In this document: positions 54,445 through 64,000 of the stretch, piece after piece | Numbering within the stretch: the stretch's first letter is position 1 | Layout: the number at the start of each line of letters is the position of its first letter | Origin: Cryptomeria japonica | Lineage: Eukaryota; Streptophyta; Pinopsida; Cupressales; Cupressaceae | Direction of reading: 5' to 3' | DNA: 64,000 bases | Assembly: GCF_030272615.1 (NCBI RefSeq) | Contig: NC_081413.1 | Coordinates: 716,367,867 to 716,431,866 of the forward strand | Program-made: the position numbers and the translations under genes | The notes under the pieces: model-generated | Databases searched by the model: none | The model's input: the letters and a program-made list of their open reading frames with translations, nothing else | What the model was told of the DNA's origin: nothing

Positions 54445-55374
54445 ATACCCACTCAAATATCAATTCTGGAACTTCTCAAGATTTCACCTATGCATAAGGA
54501 CATTTTGGAGAAAGCTTTAGTGGAAACAACAATTTCAAAAGATTTGGTTATAGATCAGTTCCAAAATATGGTAGGACACCTCATAGCTCCTCATTGCTTA
54601 TCATTTTCTGAAAATGATGACGCATCCTTGCAACATCCTCATAATGCTCCCTTACATGTTGAAGTTTCCATAAATAAAACTCGTGTCAAATGTGTGCTCG
54701 TAGATGGAGGAGTTGGATTAAACATTTGTGCATTAAGTTTGATAAAAGCTTTGGGATATTCAGAGAATGTAATAGACCCGAAAAAGAAAATAACCATCAA
54801 GGCTTATGATGAAGCAGAACGTTCTTCTAAAGGGACTGTTGTGCTACCAATAAAGATAGGACATGTGGAAAAGGATACATTGTGTCAAGTTTTTGATTTG
54901 AACCTCTCCTACAATATTCTTCTGGGAAGACCATGGATTCACAAGATGCAAGCAGTTCCTTCTACATATCATCAATGTGTAAAATTTCCTCATGAAGGAA
55001 AAGAAATCACTATAATTGTAGATTCCAGTCAATATTGCAATAATTTGAAGCCAACACAAGATACAAGAGTTCCACATAACAGAGAATCAGTATATCCTAC
55101 CAAAGAAATTCAAGCAAAGTTATGGGAAACTTTTGAAGAAAAGCTCAAGTTAAATGATGAAGGAATGGGAAAGTATTCTTTGCAAAATTTTCCACTTTCC
55201 CCTAAGTCATATGGGAAACCTACAGATATTCAATCAAAGGCATCAGGAAAATCAAAACATATGTTTAAAGGAACCTTTGTTAGTGCTGGAACTCTTGAAG
55301 AGGAGAATGAAGACAAAGACATTCTTGGTTGGTTCTATAAAGATGAAGATGAAACTATAGCAACAACAACATAA
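54445..55374 (+). pseudogene. Tat aspartic protease region
   Basis: It continues the gag frame after a TGA at 54442. Blocks in order are KALVETTI, HVEVSINKTRVKCVLVDGG, VGLNICALSLIKALGY and ILLGRPWIHKMQAVPSTYHQ. The active site reads DGGVGLN where DGGASLN or DGGAGLN is usual, so the small residue after Gly-Gly is Val. It would cut the polyprotein. It ends at a TAA (55372) that fits CAA-to-TAA, and the frame continues. Confidence 0.8.
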
Positions 55375-56055
55375 GTCAATATTCCCATAAAACAATATGG
55401 CAAAGGATATGAAATCATGCAAAAGATGGGATATGAAGGAGAAGGACCAATTGGTAAGCAACATCAAGGTATTTCAGAACCTATTTGTCCACACTCACAA
55501 TCCACAAAAGATAAATCCGGGCTAGGATATCTGAAGTCTAATCAAAAGCAACATAATCATCAACAACAAAAATGGAGAAAGAAATCAGTTTCTAAAGAAA
55601 AAAATTGGCAAGACAAGCTACATCAAGCGACCGAAATAGTAACCAATAAACAAAAGAAGCAAGAAGAACATGAAAAGAAAGAGAAGGAGATCATCATCCA
55701 AGGTGAAGAAAAATCTTGTCAACAAGTTCTAAAAATACAAACAAAGGAAAAATCTTCACAAGATATTCCAGAAGCAGTAAAAAAAGAGATGACAGAAATC
55801 AGGGAACTCTTTGCACCATATGACATTTCAGTATGGTATAGTGGAGTAATCTTGGATCAAGATTCAAAAACAGACTCCAATGAGTATGAATGGAGTCCAG
55901 ATGTCTTATCCACTACATCAAGTAAAGAACATAATGAAGATCAAGTAGCTATCACAAAAGAAGTCTATAGCAAAACAAAAGATGAAGTTAGAAAGAAGGC
56001 AAGAAAAAATCAGAATCTAGAGAAAAGAGGCGTATGCAAAAAGGAAAGGAAATGA
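55375..56055 (+). pseudogene. Tat G-patch domain and charged linker
   Basis: Same frame as the protease. YGKGYEIMQKMGYEGEGPIG and HQGISEPI form a G-patch (Gly-rich, aromatic-Gly repeats, then Gln-Gly), an RNA-binding module known from Tat-type and some animal retroelements. It is followed by a Lys/Glu/Gln-rich linker to 56055, where a frameshift occurs. Confidence 0.7.
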
Positions 56056-56071
56056 CAAAGACAGAGAAGCA

Positions 56072-57199
56072 ATGCCACAGGAAGCGCAAACACGGATCAG
56101 ATATGGAAGAACCATGGAAGAGCTAAGGGATAGTCAAGTTGGACTAACTATTAGTCTAGAAGAAGTTGAGTTTGAAAGGAGACAAAATCTATTAAAAGAA
56201 TATACTTCATCATGTGCACAAATATGTCAACTCCAAAATGCAAATAAGGTCAATCAAGAAGGAATTTGCAGTAGCAAAGATGTATGCATGGATATAATCC
56301 ATTTTTTTAAGGGACAAACGTCAGTTGAAGGACCACTTGAGTGTGAACTACCAAATGCTAATATTAATCTTGTTAAGACTAATTCAGAAACGCTTGAGAA
56401 AGACAATTTTCAAAAACATTTAATCTGTGACAATACCTATTCTACACCAAGCTATGATCATTATGTCATGAACATTGAAACACCTAATGACGACAGTGAT
56501 TATGATTTACCCCTTCTGCATCCTGAACTAATTGATTGGGATAATTTATACAACCCTGAACTAAATGTCTTTTCCAATGATCATGACTTAGTCGTGTACC
56601 TTAACATTGTTGAACCTATCCATCCTAAGATATCTTCCATTGCAAAATCAAGTGATGTTTCTCATAGCCAAGAGAATGCCAAACTTTCCAATCACAAAAG
56701 CGAAATAAAACAAGGAAAGAGACCTATTGTTGAAAACCGTTTTATGGCAACATTAGATCAATCAAAAGAGAACACAAAGGGTGTATCTGATGATGAAAAC
56801 CTCTTAGAGGCACTAGAAAATAGAAATTTTGACATGTTTCCTGCATATTTTCAAGAGAGATATGCTATCCTGATAGAACCAATAGAAGCAGTAAACATTG
56901 ATACATCACAAGATCCTAAAATACTTCATTTCACTGCCTCATTATCAGAAAGAGAGAGGAAAGAGTACATGGAATTCTTTAAGCAAAGACAAATAAATTT
57001 TGCTTGGTCTTATGTAGATATGCCAGGACTTAACCCAGATCTTATCATGCATAATCTTAATGTGGATTTAAAAGCAAAACTTGTTAAGCAGAAACTAAGA
57101 AAGATACATCCACATATTGCTCTCCTTGTCAAAACCGAGCTGACCAGTTGCTTATCCAGAATGGGTCTCAAGTATCGTACCAATATCAAAACCAGATAA
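56072..57199 (+). pseudogene. Tat pol: region before and start of reverse transcriptase
   Basis: A 375-codon open stretch. The first 250 codons are poorly conserved linker. Near the end are SERERKEYMEFFKQRQINF and AWSYVDMPGLNPDLIMHNL, then LVKQKLRKIHPHIALLVK, the conserved block just before plant Tat/Athila RT. A frameshift near 57150 moves the RT core to another frame. Confidence 0.85.
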
Positions 57200-58123
57200 A
57201 AGCATAAGAGTCTATAGAGATTTCAGAGATCTAAATAAAGCATGTCCAAAAGATGCTTTCCCGTTACCAAACATTGATATCATAGTGGACTTATCAGTAG
57301 GCCAAGAGATGTTTTCATTAATGGATGGCTTCTCAGGATATAATCAAATAAGAATCGCACCTGAAGATCAAGAGAAGACAACTTTCACCTGTGCATGGGG
57401 AACGTACTGCTAGAATGTTATGCCATTTGGGCTTAAGAATGCAAGAGTGACTTATTAAAGGGCTATGACGATAATTTTTCATGACATGATGCATACATTC
57501 ATGGAAGATTATGTCGATGACATACTTGCAAAATCTCACACAAGAAAAGAACATTTGAACATTTTAAGCAAGATTTTTGACAGGCTAGAAATATATCAAT
57601 TGAGATTAAATCCAAAGAAATGTGCATTTGGAGTAACCTCTGGAAAGCTCCTTGGATACATTATTTCAGCTCGTGGCATTGAAGTAGATCCTAGAAAAGT
57701 TAAAGCTATCATGGAGATGGAGTCACCCAAGAACATAAGTCAATTATGATCTTTACAAGGAAGGTTGCAATCAATCAGGAGATTTGTTTCTCAATTGGCC
57801 GATAGATGTCTTCCATTTACCCATCTTCTACATAAAAATGTTCCATTCAAATGGGATACAAAATGTGAAGAATCTTTCTTGCAAATAAAAGAATATCTTA
57901 TGAGTCCTCCAATACTGATATCACCAAGGGGAAACCATTGTTACTCTATGTCTCAACAACAAATGTATCATTAGGAGCTCTCCTAGCTCAACATGATGAT
58001 GAAGGAAAAGAAAGAGCAATTTATTATATCAGCAGAACGCTTGTTGGCTATGAGTTAAATTATTCCTCAATTGAAAAGATATGTCTAGCAGTTGTATTTG
58101 CAACCTAGAAGCTATGACATTAT
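57150..58123 (+). pseudogene. Tat reverse transcriptase core and first RNase H
   Basis: RT blocks in order: RVYRDFRDLNKACPKDAFPL, IDIIVDLSVGQEMFSLMDGF, YNQIRIAPEDQEKTTFT, VMPFGLKNA and YVDDILAKS (catalytic Asp pair intact), then GYIISARGIEVDP. Stops at 57411 (TAG), 57456 (TAA) and 57747 (TGA) fit CAG, CAA and CGA. After another frameshift near 57930 the first RNase H follows (LYVSTTNVSLGALLAQHDDE, then AIYYISRTLVGYE), with stops near 58108-58117. Confidence 0.85.
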
Positions 58124-58938
58124 ATGTTGATTCATTCTGTAAAACTAATAGCAAAGATAGATCCTCTCAAATATCTATTGAGCAAGTCAACATTGACAGG
58201 GAGACTAGCTAAATGGGTTATGATACTGAGTGAATTTGACAAAGAATATGTTGACCGGAAAGCTATAAAGGGACAAGTCATCGTTGATCAATTTGCTAAT
58301 GCACCTCTACATAATAACATGCCTTTGCACATCAAATTTCCTGATGCAGATATCTTGACAGTAAGTACAAACTTTTGGGAATTGTACTTTGATGGTTCTT
58401 ATATTCAATATGGATCAGGTGTAGGAATCTTTTTCATCACACCTCAAGGACACACAATTCCGAAATCGTATAGACTACGATTTCCATGCACCAATAATAC
58501 TGCAGAGTATGAAGCATTGGCTATAGGGCTTAAAATGGCCATTAAATGGAATGTCAAAGAACTACATGTCTATGGTGATTCACAACTTGTCATAAATCAA
58601 ATAAATGATGAATATCAAATAAAGGATGATAAGCTTATGCCATACAAACAGCTGATAGAGGAATTTAAAAGACACTTTAAAGAAACCACATTCACTCGGA
58701 TTCCCAGAAATGAGAATAAAGCTGCAGATGCGATGGCTACAATAGCATCTCTCTTGCAAAATAAAGAGAATCAACAATGTTATGAATTTCTCGTGGAAGA
58801 TATCTTAACCCCTACCATCCAATCCCAACACACCTATCGAATTTGCCATATATCAGGAACTAGTGAATCCTTATACGGTCAAACCTACCAATATTTGAAA
58901 GATCATATCCTTCCTCTAGAATTATCTCATAATCAATG
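58124..58938 (+). pseudogene. Tat second (archaeal-type) RNase H
   Basis: A 271-codon open frame. It begins with the end of the first RNase H (DPLKYLLSKSTLTGRLAKW). A complete second RNase H of the archaeal type follows: ELYFDGSYIQYGSGVGIFF (Asp), NNTAEYEALAIGLKMA (Glu), VYGDSQLVINQI (Asp) and IPRNENKAADAMAT (final Asp). All four catalytic acids are present. The dual RNase H arrangement is characteristic of the Tat lineage. It degrades the RNA strand during reverse transcription. Confidence 0.88.
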
Positions 58939-60127
58939 AAGAAACTTTATCCATCAGTCCTCTCACTATACCATTATTGTTGATATCCTATATAGGCGTG
59001 GTATAGATGGTACATTGTTGAGATGTCTTGAAAAAGATGAAACTGAAAGAGTTCTTAATGACATTCATGCGGGTATTTGCGGTACACACTCAAGTGGTTT
59101 AACATTGGCTAAGAAACTTATCTGTATGGGTTACTTTTGGCCTACCATGGAAAGAGATTCATTCACCTATGCTAGAAAATGTAAACAGTGTCAGATCCAT
59201 GGAAATCTAATCCATGCACCAACACAAGAGTTATATCCTATGACAGGATCATGGGCATTTTCACAATGGGGCCTTGATTTGGTAGGAAAGATCAATCCTT
59301 CATCTTCTAATGGACATAAGTTCATTCTGATTGCTACTGAATATTTTACTAAGTGGATTGAAGTAGTGCCTTTAACAACAGTGACAGGAAAACAAATATC
59401 ATCATTCATCTTGAATTACATAATATGTCGCTATGGCGTTCCTATGACCATTATCACTGATAATGGAAGACCATTCAAAAATCAAGATGCGAAAGAACTA
59501 TGTGAACAGTTTCATATCCAACATAGGTTCTCTACTCCATATTATCCACAGGGAAATGTTCAAGCCGAGGAATCAAACAAAGCTATCTTGAAAATCTTGA
59601 AGAAAACAGTAAATGAAGTTGGAAAAGACTAGCACATTCAGCTAAATCCTGCTCTTTGGGCATACCGAACTAGCATCCGCACTCCAACAGGGGCAACTCC
59701 ATATTGTTTGGTCTATGGATCAGAAGCTATATTACCTATAGAAGTAGAGATACCTTCTCTACGTGTATCCTTGCATGGTCTTATACTAGAAGAAGAAGAA
59801 CGAGTTTCTCGACTCCAAGAACTAGAACCGATTCAAGAACATCGCCAAAATGCAACAAAACATTTGAAAGTATACCAACAAAGAATGGCAAGAAGCTATA
59901 ACCACAGAGTCAAGCCACGTATTTTCCAAATTGGAGATATAGTTCTATGGGAGAATCCAAGAAATCAACAAGACCAAGAAAAGAAGGGAAAATTTGAACC
60001 AAATTGGCTAGGACCTTTTGTCATAGTAGCAACATATGAATCAGGAGCATACAAGTTATCTACTCCTGAAGGTGATTGGTTTGATGAACCTATCAATTCT
60101 ATCCATCTCAAGAAATTCTATGCTTGA
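58939..60127 (+). pseudogene. Tat integrase
   Basis: Same frame as the second RNase H, after a TGA at 58936. The N-terminal zinc-binding part has IHAGICGTHSSG and CKQCQIHG (HHCC). The core shows the catalytic triad in WGLDLVGKI (Asp), IITDNGRPF (Asp) and VQAEESNKAI (Glu). The C-terminal part has LWAYRTSIRTPTGATPY, LVYGSEAILPIE, IGDIVLWENPRN and WLGPFVIV. A TAG at about 59630 replaces the usual Trp (KDWHIQL). The frame ends naturally at 60127 (HLKKFYA). Confidence 0.9.
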
Positions 60128-61950
60128 GATATAAAGTCCTGAAAAAAATTAATAAAAAGCATATAAAGTCCTGAAAAAACCAATAAAAAGCATATAAAAT
60201 TCAAAAAATGCAATAAATTTAGATGGTGAAAACCTGGTAAACAGGTGCTATCTAAAACGTGAGTTCCTCCATCTATGAGATCGCTTTGCGCACCTATCCA
60301 CTCCATCCTATCGCATCTATCATTGCTATCTATCGCTAGCTTATCCAAAACATCTCTCGCATCTATTGCTCTGAACCATTTAGCAAGAAATATGCAACTT
60401 ACCAACAGTTAACCAATCTTTGACACACTTGTCGTAGTCACTATCTTAGATTTTATCAGCATCGATCAATCTGCATTTGTATCTCATCATGGTTTAGATC
60501 TTGATCAATTCATATATCCATAATAATTTATGTTTCCGCTGGGGGCAAAATCCTAATTCCTTTTGCTAAGGTGATCTTTTGAACCTTTGAAAAAATCCAA
60601 AACATTCAAAAAACTTAGAAAATCCCAAAACATCTAGGGTTTTGAAACAGATAAAAAGCAACAAAGCAATGAAAATCAAGGCATTTCATAACAACTGAAT
60701 CGTCAAACTTAGAAAATGAAGAATCAACCAGCAAGCTATAAAGGATTATCAAAGATCATTCATTAAGATGATTATATCAGTTAATGATCATTAGAACATG
60801 TGAATGGCATGCAAGATTCAATGTGTATATCTTGATTTTATTGTTAATCATGTACTCTATGCAACTCAAGGATGTCCATGACTAGAGAAAGTATGATGGG
60901 GCATGATTATTTTCTTTGATTGTTGTCTGTGGTTTATCTCTTACTATGGTATGAACTTGTCTCAAGATATAATCGACAAAAGATCAAGGAGGACGTTCCA
61001 AGTCATGCATGAAAGGAGCTAATCCTTATTTGTTCTACAAGCAATACTCAGGTCAACTTGATCCATTATATCAAGTTGCTTGCATTAACTTGCTATATCA
61101 AAATCCATGAAAGGAATACTCAGGTCATCTTGAATCATTATGTCAAGTTGTTTGTATTTTCTTACAACATTTTAAAGCTCAATGATGAAATCAAGCATTG
61201 TTACAAAGATAACATATGAAGAATGGCAGTACAATTTTTAGTTAGATGATTTTGGATTAGTTCATTTTTCATCTACATTATAAGCATTCATTTGTTAGTT
61301 GCACTATAAGCATATCATTTCATTAACAGATCAACGATCATAAATAAAGATTCAGTATACTTGGACAAACAAAAACAATTTGCATTCATTTCTTAGAATC
61401 ATTTTAATCATCATTCATTTCATTTAGTTGCATTTTATCATTGCATTTATTTGCATTCAATTAAGTGCATTTGATTCATCATGTAGTGTATCATCATTAT
61501 TATTTGCATTATCATTCCATTAACGATCATTTAGTTGCATCTTTGCACTTAGATTCATAATCATCATAAACATTACATAAAAACTCAAAAATATTTCATA
61601 TAGATCATTTGCATTTACATAATCATAAATCAAAAGCAAATGAATCATTCATTTGCATTCCATATAGATAATTGCATTTGCATCATTTAAGATAGAAATC
61701 ATTTTCATTTGCATCCAAGATCATCAAAAATCAAAATAAAAACATATAATCACTGCATCCATATAATCAAAGCATAAAGCATCATCAAAGCATCAAGGTA
61801 TATAGATCATCAAATAGAATAACATGCATAATAAAGGATCATCATCATACAAGGTCCATGTCTGCATATAGATCATCCTAAAATAATAAAAAGTCCAAGT
61901 ATACAATGATATCAAATAAACAATACAAATGCCTCATCTAATGCAAATCA
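60128..61950. other. Spacer between integrase and antisense frame
   Basis: Non-coding. A 40-bp duplication (CATATAAAGTCCTGAAAAAA) lies at 60128-60200. From 61180 to 61830 the sequence is dominated by CATTTGCATT, ATCATCA and TCATTT words, a low-complexity stretch. Confidence 0.5.
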
Positions 61951-64000
61951 AGTCAAGGCTGTCCTGTACCACTACCACCTGACTCTGTCCGTCTCTGTGG
62001 TTGTGGATGAGAAGATCCTCCAGATGCCTGTCTCCCATGATCACCACTCCTCTGAGGAGGTCCCATGACCCCACCACTACTAGTATCCATCAGCACGGTG
62101 GTATGATAACTACTTGCTCTTTGGCTCTCTACAACTACCTCCTCATATCGTCGTCACCAGTGGGAAGTCTCCTTCCTGGCCCGAACTAGTGCTCTAACAG
62201 TATCCGCTAAGAGAGTACCCGATCCAACCTATTGAATATGATCAAGAAGACCCTGAGTATCATGTTGTCTCCTAACAACTCTATCCTGCTCAGTAATAAG
62301 AGTTTGTACCTGTGCTCGAAGCTGATCAATCTATGCTCTCAGATTGTCAATAGTATCCTACCTTGGCACATCATGCTCTGGTATAACCACATCTGGCACA
62401 TCATGCACTGGTGCAACCTACTCTGGTACATCCTATTATGGTGCATGAATCCCAATCCCCTCACCACCAACCTGTCCAACTACTGGAATCTTGGTCCGAG
62501 TAACTCTCCGCACCCGTTGTCTAATCAAGGGAACACGATCCTTAGGATCCTCATCATCTCCACCATGCACTCCAATAACTCAAGGATCTAGCTAAATTTG
62601 TCTATAATCAATGCCTCTCCCGCAACCCCCATCCAGTCCAGTCACCTTGCCTCCTGTCAATAGCAACCCTCTCGGTGATCTCATACCAGTCCTGCCACGC
62701 TCTCTCCCAATCCGTCCAACATCCCTCCCACCCATAGGACGTGGTCTCTCAATCTTTCCAACTGGTCCAAATGGTCCTCCACAGACTCTCAATTGACCTC
62801 CCCTTCGTCCAGGTCTCCTACCACCACCTCCTCCATCCCCACCATCATCTCCACCTCCCCCAGCCTCATGAGCAGCTCTAAGCTCTCATCTCCGTCTCCA
62901 TCTCCTAGAAACTGGATCATCTGAGTCATCCTCATCATCTCCTGAACTGGGAGGAGGATCTGCTCGATCATTAATGCAAGGAAATAGATGAGCTAGTATA
63001 TACTGAGCATACTCTGCAGTAACCCCAGGATCAAGAATGTGTAATCTCATATCATAAGCCACTCTTGGAGTAGCAACAAACTCTGCACGAGCAATCTCAA
63101 ATGACAACGAAGGTCCCCAATCTCATCTATCTCTATACCGCCAAGCATATATCGTCACACTAGTAGGCATAGGCTGGATGATACCAAACTGTCTCAAAAT
63201 CCGACCAATCAACTATCGCTCAATAATAAATGGTGTCCAACCAATGAGATATCTACTCTGCATAATACATGGTAATGTCTGTGCGTCATCCATCCATGGC
63301 TCACAATCAAGATATGGTCTCCAAGTGATGTTGTCCAATGAATCAAGCACCCAATGCTAATACTCCATCTTACCCAGCTTATGCTGAGTAAGGATATGGC
63401 TGCCTCTCTCCACGAACTCTATGATGGATAGGTCGAGTAACAACAATATGCTCCCAGCACAAGATCTGCAATAAAGTGCATCCAGTAGATAAACTCACAC
63501 TCTCATCATACACTACATGATGAAGATCACGATATAAGTGTGCCAGCATGCAAACACCCCACGCATATCGAGTACGATGTTGAACCATACTTAGGAGAAT
63601 CTCACCCCATCCAATAGAAAAACCTCGTGATCTCCTATGAGGACATATAAATCCTCCAATCAAACCAACAAGAATAACAGGAAGAGCCTCATAATACATC
63701 ACCATATCAACCCATCAGATATCTCCTCTACCAATGCTCTCATCAGCAAACACAACTCTGCAAGCCTCTGTCCCAACCCGATCCTGATAATCATACTACA
63801 CAAGCTCGCCAGTCACTAGGATATGCAGAATCCTATAGACATCCTCCAGAGTCACACTAATCTCACCTATTGGCAGGTGGAAAGTGTTATGCTTGTTGTG
63901 CCATCTCTCGGCCAATGCTGTCAACAAACCTCTATTATGTGTAATCTCAGGCATATATAACAAATGGCGTAAACCATGGGCGTCTATGTGTCTAATCTCA
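61951..64000 (-). pseudogene. Antisense plant mobile domain (PMD/MAIN-like) frame in the Tat element
   Basis: On the minus strand from the right edge: HGLRHLLYMPEITHNRGLL, TALAERWHNKHNTFHLPIGE and ISVTLEDVYRIL, the signature of the plant mobile domain found in MAIN/MAIL proteins and in many plant transposons. It continues (MVMYYEALPVILVGLIGGF, then HRTRYAWGVCMLAHLYRDL) to about 63380 and then decays. The C-terminal side (61960-62970) has acidic and Arg/Gly-rich tracts. Stops are frequent and mostly fit CAG/CGA/TGG-to-stop. Its start is outside the window. Its role in the element is unknown. Host MAIN proteins are nuclear and linked to transposon silencing. Confidence 0.8.

Larger units (their letters stand above)
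49176..64000 (+). mobile_element. Tat-lineage Ty3/gypsy retrotransposon, 3' end beyond window
   Basis: Order: 5' LTR (49176-50364), PBS (50368-50385), long leader, gag, protease, G-patch spacer, RT with YVDD, RNase H, a second archaeal-type RNase H, integrase with intact DDE residues (end 60127), a 1.8-kb spacer and an antisense plant-mobile-domain frame running off the right edge. Two RNase H domains and extra ORFs between integrase and the 3' LTR are hallmarks of the plant Tat (Ogre/Retand-like) lineage. More than ten nonsense codons and several frameshifts make it inactive, but its gene order is fully preserved. Confidence 0.85.

Noticed and set aside
62592..62796. Plus-strand proline-rich frame opposite the PMD tail
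   Set aside because: It is the mirror of the Arg/Gly-rich minus-strand sequence; the minus strand carries the recognisable domain.

Overview
This window looks like repeat-dominated nuclear DNA of a seed plant, most likely a gymnosperm (conifer-type). Gene density is very low, one candidate gene has introns of many kilobases, and almost everything else is nested LTR retrotransposons, several with unusually long LTR-like units. I could not run a database search, so the taxon is an inference.

Layout. 1-1.3 kb: 3' end of a Ty1/copia element. 2.2-2.9 kb: satellite-like array of 32-bp imperfect palindromes. 4.0-5.2 kb: small minus-strand exons of a candidate host gene; its likely first exons lie at 39.8 and 45.8 kb, so everything between may sit in giant introns. 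6.0-18.0 kb: a decayed Ty3/gypsy element ('gypsy-A') cut into pieces by three younger insertions: unit G1 (6972-11473, minus), a copia element with both LTRs that carries a UDP-glycosyltransferase fragment (13664-17821, minus), and unit G3 (from 18047). G3 is interrupted by G4 (19715-26515), which holds a broken ORF of about 1,190 codons. 28.5-37.3 kb: smaller solo-LTR-like elements, then G2 (30446-37309), itself carrying two insertions. 41.8-42.7 kb: a hAT-like element with 8-bp target duplications. 43.9-45.4 kb: decayed minus-strand gypsy integrase. 47.9-48.8 kb: LINE ORF1 remnant. 49.2 kb to the right edge: a Tat-lineage Ty3/gypsy element with 5' LTR, PBS, repeat-bearing leader, gag, protease, G-patch, RT, two RNase H domains, integrase, and an antisense plant-mobile-domain reading frame.

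Main result: G1-G4 form one family of very long LTR-like units. They begin TGTTGTG and end CAACA. G1, G2 and G4 have perfect 5-bp target duplications (GGTTC, ATACT, TGATG). All four have a palindrome just inside the 5' end and a TATA box near the 3' end, and three have a palindromic telobox upstream of that TATA box. Each carries its own private array of short repeats; in three of the four the arrays share a GCGAA/TTCGC core. No paired LTRs or pol genes were found inside them, so they are best read as solo LTRs of an element with giant U3 regions. G4 carries a large unknown coding region in the U3 position.

How the parts relate: target duplications and split reading frames give an order of events: gypsy-A first; then G1, the copia element and G3 into it; then G4 into G3. 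G2 later received two insertions. Nearly all nonsense codons in the decayed frames are ones that C-to-T or G-to-A transitions would produce (CGA, CAA, CAG or TGG to stop), consistent with cytosine methylation and deamination of silenced elements.
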